Source: an uncultured Mycoplasmatota bacterium
Lineage (GTDB): Bacteria > Bacillota_I > Bacilli_A > RF39 > UBA660
DNA: 8,717 nt
NCBI GenBank assembly: GCA_948472605.1
Contig: CAOKUH010000066.1
Coordinates: 1 to 8,717, forward strand
Direction: 5' to 3'
The stretch's first letter is position 1; each line of letters opens with the position of its first letter. Below the pieces are notes generated by a model. The model worked only from the letters and a program-made list of their open reading frames with translations, was not told where the DNA came from and ran no database searches. The position numbers and the translations under genes were made by a program. Below are positions 6,316 through 8,717 of this stretch, piece by piece.

Positions 6316-6465
6316 ATGGATGAAATATATTTTAATCAATGTATAGCTTGTACAGTTAAAAATTGTAAGTTCCATAATAAAGAAAATTATTGCACTTTAG
6401 GTAAAATTCTTGTTTCAAATAACAAAAAAGGAACCATTTGTGCAAGCTTTAAAGAAAATGATTAG
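6316..6465 (+). CDS. DUF1540-family cysteine-rich small protein
   Basis: This 49-residue protein has five cysteines spaced C9-x2-C12-x4-C17-x8-C26-x15-C42. The cores are CIACTVKNCKFH, then YCTLGKILVSN, then TICASF. This is the DUF1540 pattern ('C-x-V-x-x-C ... C-x-A-x-x-I-x-V ... C-x-x-F'), found in short Firmicutes proteins and thought to bind a metal; no function is established. A GGTGAT ribosome site lies just upstream of the ATG and an intrinsic terminator follows the stop codon. It is a single-gene plus-strand unit in an otherwise minus-strand stretch. Confidence 0.85.
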   Translation: MDEIYFNQCIACTVKNCKFHNKENYCTLGKILVSNNKKGTICASFKEND

Positions 6466-6469
6466 AATT

Positions 6470-6491
6470 AAGAGGAAAAATCCTCTTTTTT
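6470..6491 (+). terminator. Intrinsic terminator of the DUF1540 gene
   Basis: AAGAGGA (6470-6476) pairs with TCCTCTT (6481-6487) around an AAAA loop and runs into a T-tract ending at 6491. On the minus strand there is no matching U-run, so it should not terminate thiI. Confidence 0.75.
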
Positions 6492-6521
6492 AATACTATA
6501 ATTACTTCATATTTGAGTTTT

Positions 6522-7712
6522 TTATAATATGTCATCATATTTAGAAGAACTTATATTACTAATTTTGATTACTTCATGGTCTTTTATTGCTTTATAAATT
6601 AATTCTTTATAAGGTATTAATTCTTCATATTCTAAACATAATTTTGAATCAGGATTAATAACTGGGTGATCTGGAACAAATATTGTACAACAATCTTCAT
6701 ATGGTAAAATACTCGTTTCATAGCTATTTATTTTTTTAGCTATATCAATTATTTCTAGCTTATCAAAACAAGCAAGTGGCCTTATAACTGGAATACTTAT
6801 AACTTCATTAATTGCCTTCATACTTGTTAAAGTTTGACTAGCAACTTGACCAATGGACTCTCCATTTACAATTATTTTGGCATTACTTCTACTAGCTATA
6901 ATAGCAGATATTCGATACATCATTCTTCTCATTATAGTTATTAGATATTCATGAGGTATATTTTTATAAATAGATTCTTGTATTTCTGTAAAATTAATTA
7001 CATGCAATTTTATATCATTGTTATATTTACTTAATATTTTAGCAAGTTCTATAACTTTATTTTTAGCTTCAATACTTGTATGAGGAGGACTTTCAAAATA
7101 GAGCCCTTCTATTTTCACCCCTCTTTTAATAGCCATATATCCTGCAACAGGAGAATCAATTCCTCCACTTAACATTAGAATACCTTTACCTAATGTACCA
7201 ACAGGATATCCTCCTAATCCATTAATAACTTCAAAATAAATATAACTTTCACTATTTCTAAGCTCAACATGAATTATAAGTTCAGGAGTTTTAACATCTA
7301 CTTTTATATTAGCAATATTTTTTAATAAAAATCCACCTATTTCACTACTTATTAAAATACTAGATTTAGGAATATTTTTATTACTTCTTTTGGTCTCTAC
7401 TTTAAAATTTTTAAAATCTTTATCCTTTAGCAAATTTAATATTTTTTCTTTTATTTCTTCTAAATCTAAAGTTTTTAACTCATAAGCAATAACCAATTCA
7501 TGTATCCCAAATACTTCTTTTAGTTTATTAACTATATTATCAAAATCATCATCTAATACTTTGATAAACATCCTACCTTTATCAAACTTAATTAAAACAT
7601 TATTATCCCATAATTTAAATTTAATATTTTGTTTTAAAGTATTTATAAATAAGTTTATATTTTCTTTTTTAGTTGTTAATTCTCCATACTTTATCATTAT
7701 TAATTTTTCCAT
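6522..7712 (-). CDS. thiI: tRNA 4-thiouridine synthetase ThiI (no rhodanese domain)
   Basis: ThiI activates U8 of tRNA by adenylation and inserts sulfur to make 4-thiouridine. The 396-residue protein has an N-terminal ferredoxin-like and THUMP region (about 1-165) and a PP-loop ATP-pyrophosphatase domain beginning GKGILMLSGGIDSPVAG (175-191). It also has the family motifs GESIGQVASQTL (284-295) and LPYEDCCTIFVP (336-347). The Cys341/Cys342 region corresponds to the conserved PP-loop cysteine (Cys344 in E. coli). Length equals the Bacillus type (about 401) and lacks the C-terminal rhodanese of E. coli ThiI, so sulfur must come directly from a cysteine desulfurase. None is encoded adjacent, although Bacilli often pair the two genes. 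A GAGGTGG site precedes the ATG at 7712. It follows the cupin gene by 21 bases. Confidence 0.96.
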   Translation of the reverse strand: MEKLIMIKYGELTTKKENINLFINTLKQNIKFKLWDNNVLIKFDKGRMFIKVLDDDFDNIVNKLKEVFGIHELVIAYELKTLDLEEIKEKILNLLKDKDFKNFKVETKRSNKNIPKSSILISSEIGGFLLKNIANIKVDVKTPELIIHVELRNSESYIYFEVINGLGGYPVGTLGKGILMLSGGIDSPVAGYMAIKRGVKIEGLYFESPPHTSIEAKNKVIELAKILSKYNNDIKLHVINFTEIQESIYKNIPHEYLITIMRRMMYRISAIIASRSNAKIIVNGESIGQVASQTLTSMKAINEVISIPVIRPLACFDKLEIIDIAKKINSYETSILPYEDCCTIFVPDHPVINPDSKLCLEYEELIPYKELIYKAIKDHEVIKISNISSSKYDDIL

Positions 7713-7733
7713 AAAACCACCTCAAAACTATAG

Positions 7734-8084
7734 TTAAATTTCTACATTTCTTATATGTCTTTCATACTTTTCTTCATACGCTGGAGTAGTTATTAAAACT
7801 TGTTTTAAATTTCCTTTATAATATATTCTTGTTCCAGGACTTATTGATAAAACATCTCCTGCTTTTACTTTAACCTCAATATCGTCTAGAAAAAACGTTC
7901 CATTACCACTTAAAAATATATAAGTGAAAGTACTTTTATCATGAACAAATTCTTCAAAATGTCCTTTTTCTACTGTCTCTATTACAAATGACATATTTTC
8001 ATTTATTGCTTCATAACCAACAAAATCTACACCATTCTTTTGAAATTTTAAAGTGTCTTCATAATTAATTTTTTTATATTTCAT
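7734..8084 (-). CDS. Small cupin-fold protein
   Basis: The 116-residue protein fits a single-domain cupin. Motif 1 is approximated by GHFEEFVHDKSTFTYIFLSG (41-60) followed by NGTFFLDD, and motif 2 by AGDVLSISPGTRIYY (75-89). Cupin proteins range from enzymes to sugar- or small-molecule-binding proteins, and the substrate cannot be told here. Motif 1 keeps His42 and His48, but motif 2 has no clear metal-binding histidine, so the metal site may be absent. The start at 8084 has a modest GAGAG ribosome site. It is the first gene of a likely two-gene operon with thiI. I see no confident promoter in the upstream stretch 8085-8141. Confidence 0.78.
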   Translation of the reverse strand: MKYKKINYEDTLKFQKNGVDFVGYEAINENMSFVIETVEKGHFEEFVHDKSTFTYIFLSGNGTFFLDDIEVKVKAGDVLSISPGTRIYYKGNLKQVLITTPAYEEKYERHIRNVEI

Positions 8085-8141
8085 ATAAACTCTCTTTTCT
8101 TATTCTAGTTTTAATATCATTTACCAATTTTTAATAGATTT

Positions 8142-8209
8142 AAAAATGAAAAATGCCTGAAGGGCAACGTACTTATATTACGCTTAGCATTAAGCTACCT
8201 TACTTCAGG
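8142..8209 (-). terminator. Structured hairpin with U-rich tail downstream of the lectin-fold gene
   Basis: In the minus-strand RNA, CCUGAAG (8203-8209) pairs with CUUCAGG (8156-8162). After a 3-base bulge, GGUAGC (8194-8199) pairs with GUUGCC (8163-8168) using two G-U wobbles. The apical loop is 25 bases, and two short U-runs follow (AUUUUUCAUUUUU). The wobbles become C-A mismatches on the plus strand, so the structure belongs to the minus-strand transcript. It lies 51 bases after the stop codon at 8260. The likeliest role is terminator of that gene; it could also be a leader element of the cupin-thiI operon. Confidence 0.5.
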
Positions 8210-8259
8210 TCTTACGACAATACTATCACAAGATTTTTACTATGTAAATACTTTTCTAA

Positions 8260-8717
8260 TTATTTTAAGGCAAGGACTAGGCGGAACGAAACGCCCGCAT
8301 GTGAGCCCCACCAGTCGTCGAGACCGAACGCAAAGATACCAGACGTGACACCATCGGCCCAATTACCACCGCGGTAGAACCACGGGTAAGCTGAGTTAAC
8401 GAAGTTGGCACAGTCATAATACCAACTTGATTTATATCTATTGTTGTTATCAGGATCTTTAAAATCTTGGAATGGGCCAAATTCAACTGTTCCATCTCCT
8501 AATATTCGATATTTATAATCTCTAACACTTGATGATGCTCCATATACATCATAATATTTTGAATCTATATTTGTATCTGTTATTCCTGCACTTCCACTTG
8601 TTATTGAACTTCTTACTCCCATGACATATTCCCATGATCCTCCACTCATATCATAGATTCCACTATAATTTCCTGTGGTACTTGCGACATTACTATTTGG
8701 GTTTAAATAATTTATTG
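8260..8717 (-). CDS. FGE-sulfatase / C-type-lectin-fold protein, C-terminal part; putative DGR target
   Basis: The frame is open to the right edge, so only the last 151 residues are visible and the start lies outside. The visible part runs NYSGIYDMSGGSWEYVMGV (the family's 'N-V-W-E-W-V' equivalent), then DYKYRILGDGTVEFGPF, and ends YPWFYRGGNWADG, SGIFAFG and VSFRLVLALK. This is the layout of formylglycine-generating-enzyme/C-type-lectin domains (R-G-G-x-W ... F-R), the scaffold used by retroelement-diversified proteins such as Mtd and TvpA. Such proteins usually bind ligands and are often surface- or pilus-linked; the N-terminus that would show this is not visible. The last ~150 bases are G+C-rich and adenine-poor, unlike the rest of the gene, which points to a variable region. 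The ATG at 8649 is internal and is not the start. The alternative is an ordinary FGE-domain protein with a transferred tail. Confidence 0.75.
   Translation of the reverse strand, partial: INYLNPNSNVASTTGNYSGIYDMSGGSWEYVMGVRSSITSGSAGITDTNIDSKYYDVYGASSSVRDYKYRILGDGTVEFGPFQDFKDPDNNNRYKSSWYYDCANFVNSAYPWFYRGGNWADGVTSGIFAFGLDDWWGSHAGVSFRLVLALK
8263..8415 (-). other. Putative DGR variable region (VR) at the 3' end of the lectin-fold gene
   Basis: In 8281-8400 G+C is 70 of 120 bases (58%) and coding-strand adenine 14 of 120 (12%). In the same gene at 8461-8580 the values are 35 (29%) and 47 (39%). Codons at putative exposed positions are mostly N-N-C or N-N-T: TAC 8376, GCC 8358, GAT 8355, GTC 8349, TCT 8343, GGT 8325, CTC 8322, GAC 8319, GAC 8316, GGC 8307, CAT 8301. 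These are what adenine-directed mutagenesis of AAC/AAT template codons would give. Scaffold residues (W-F-x-R-G-G, G-I-F-x-F, S-F-R-x-V-L) stay intact between them. The G+C-rich end near 8266-8300 would be the initiation-of-mutagenic-homology site. The left boundary is estimated from where composition changes. Confidence 0.65.

Noticed and set aside
8156..8209. tRNA-like element suggested by a 7-bp outer stem
   Set aside because: The interior is only about 40 bases, and there is no T-arm consensus, anticodon arm or CCA-compatible end. A hairpin fits better.
8236..8248. Small inverted repeat (TTTAC / GTAAA) downstream of the putative variable region, considered as the DGR cruciform
   Set aside because: It is a five-base stem with a 3-base loop in A/T-rich DNA, expected by chance. 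It is weaker than known VR-flanking cruciforms.
8153..8377. Plus-strand reading frame of 74 codons
   Set aside because: It lies antisense to the lectin-fold gene tail, is open only because that tail is G+C-rich, has no ribosome site, and shows no recognisable protein features.
8277..8495. Minus-strand 72-codon frame inside the lectin-fold gene
   Set aside because: It is an out-of-frame shadow. The other frame carries the family motifs and a plausible stop codon.

Overview
The window is AT-rich DNA from a low-GC Gram-positive bacterium of the Bacilli/Mollicutes-like group. An uncultured gut lineage such as RF39 is a guess from gene style, not a demonstrated assignment. Supporting points are compact genes with clear Shine-Dalgarno sites, consensus sigma-A-type promoters, short A/T-flanked hairpin terminators, a Firmicutes-type rpsU-yqeY pair, a rhodanese-less ThiI, and tryptophan written as TGG (standard bacterial code).

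Layout. (1) 2-118, plus strand: tail of a small Cro/CI-type helix-turn-helix regulator, ending at a bidirectional terminator. (2) 185-796, minus: a divergent HAM1/ITPase-like nucleotide pyrophosphatase. It sits between two near-identical terminator hairpins (119-152 and 837-871). (3) 870-1504, minus: rpsU-yqeY operon with its own extended -10 promoter. (4) 1669-2961, minus: sufB alone, with promoter boxes that imply an almost leaderless transcript. Its -35 box abuts the -35 box of a divergent plus-strand operon of two unknown small genes (3065-3743), the second encoding a tail-anchored membrane protein. (5) 3839-6001, minus: ackA followed closely by an nrnA-like DHH phosphoesterase. (6) 6048-6248, minus: an unknown 66-residue gene. 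(7) 6316-6465, plus: a 49-residue DUF1540 cysteine-rich protein with its own terminator. (8) 6522-8084, minus: cupin gene followed by thiI. (9) 8260 to the right edge, minus: the C-terminal part of an FGE-sulfatase/C-type-lectin-fold protein.

Most of the window is housekeeping: translation (S21), Fe-S assembly (SufB), tRNA thiolation (ThiI), energy metabolism (AckA) and nucleotide clean-up (NrnA-like, HAM1-like). SufB and ThiI both handle sulfur but are not co-transcribed here.

The exceptional item is at the right end. The last ~150 bases of the lectin-fold gene change abruptly from about 29% to about 58% G+C, and coding-strand adenine falls from about 39% to about 12%. The encoded tail has the conserved scaffold and putative variable loops expected of the variable region of a diversity-generating retroelement (DGR) target. 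No reverse transcriptase or template repeat is visible in the window, so the retroelement would act from beyond the right edge or from elsewhere in the genome. A structured hairpin with a U-rich tail lies downstream, and its G-U wobbles favour the RNA made from the minus strand.
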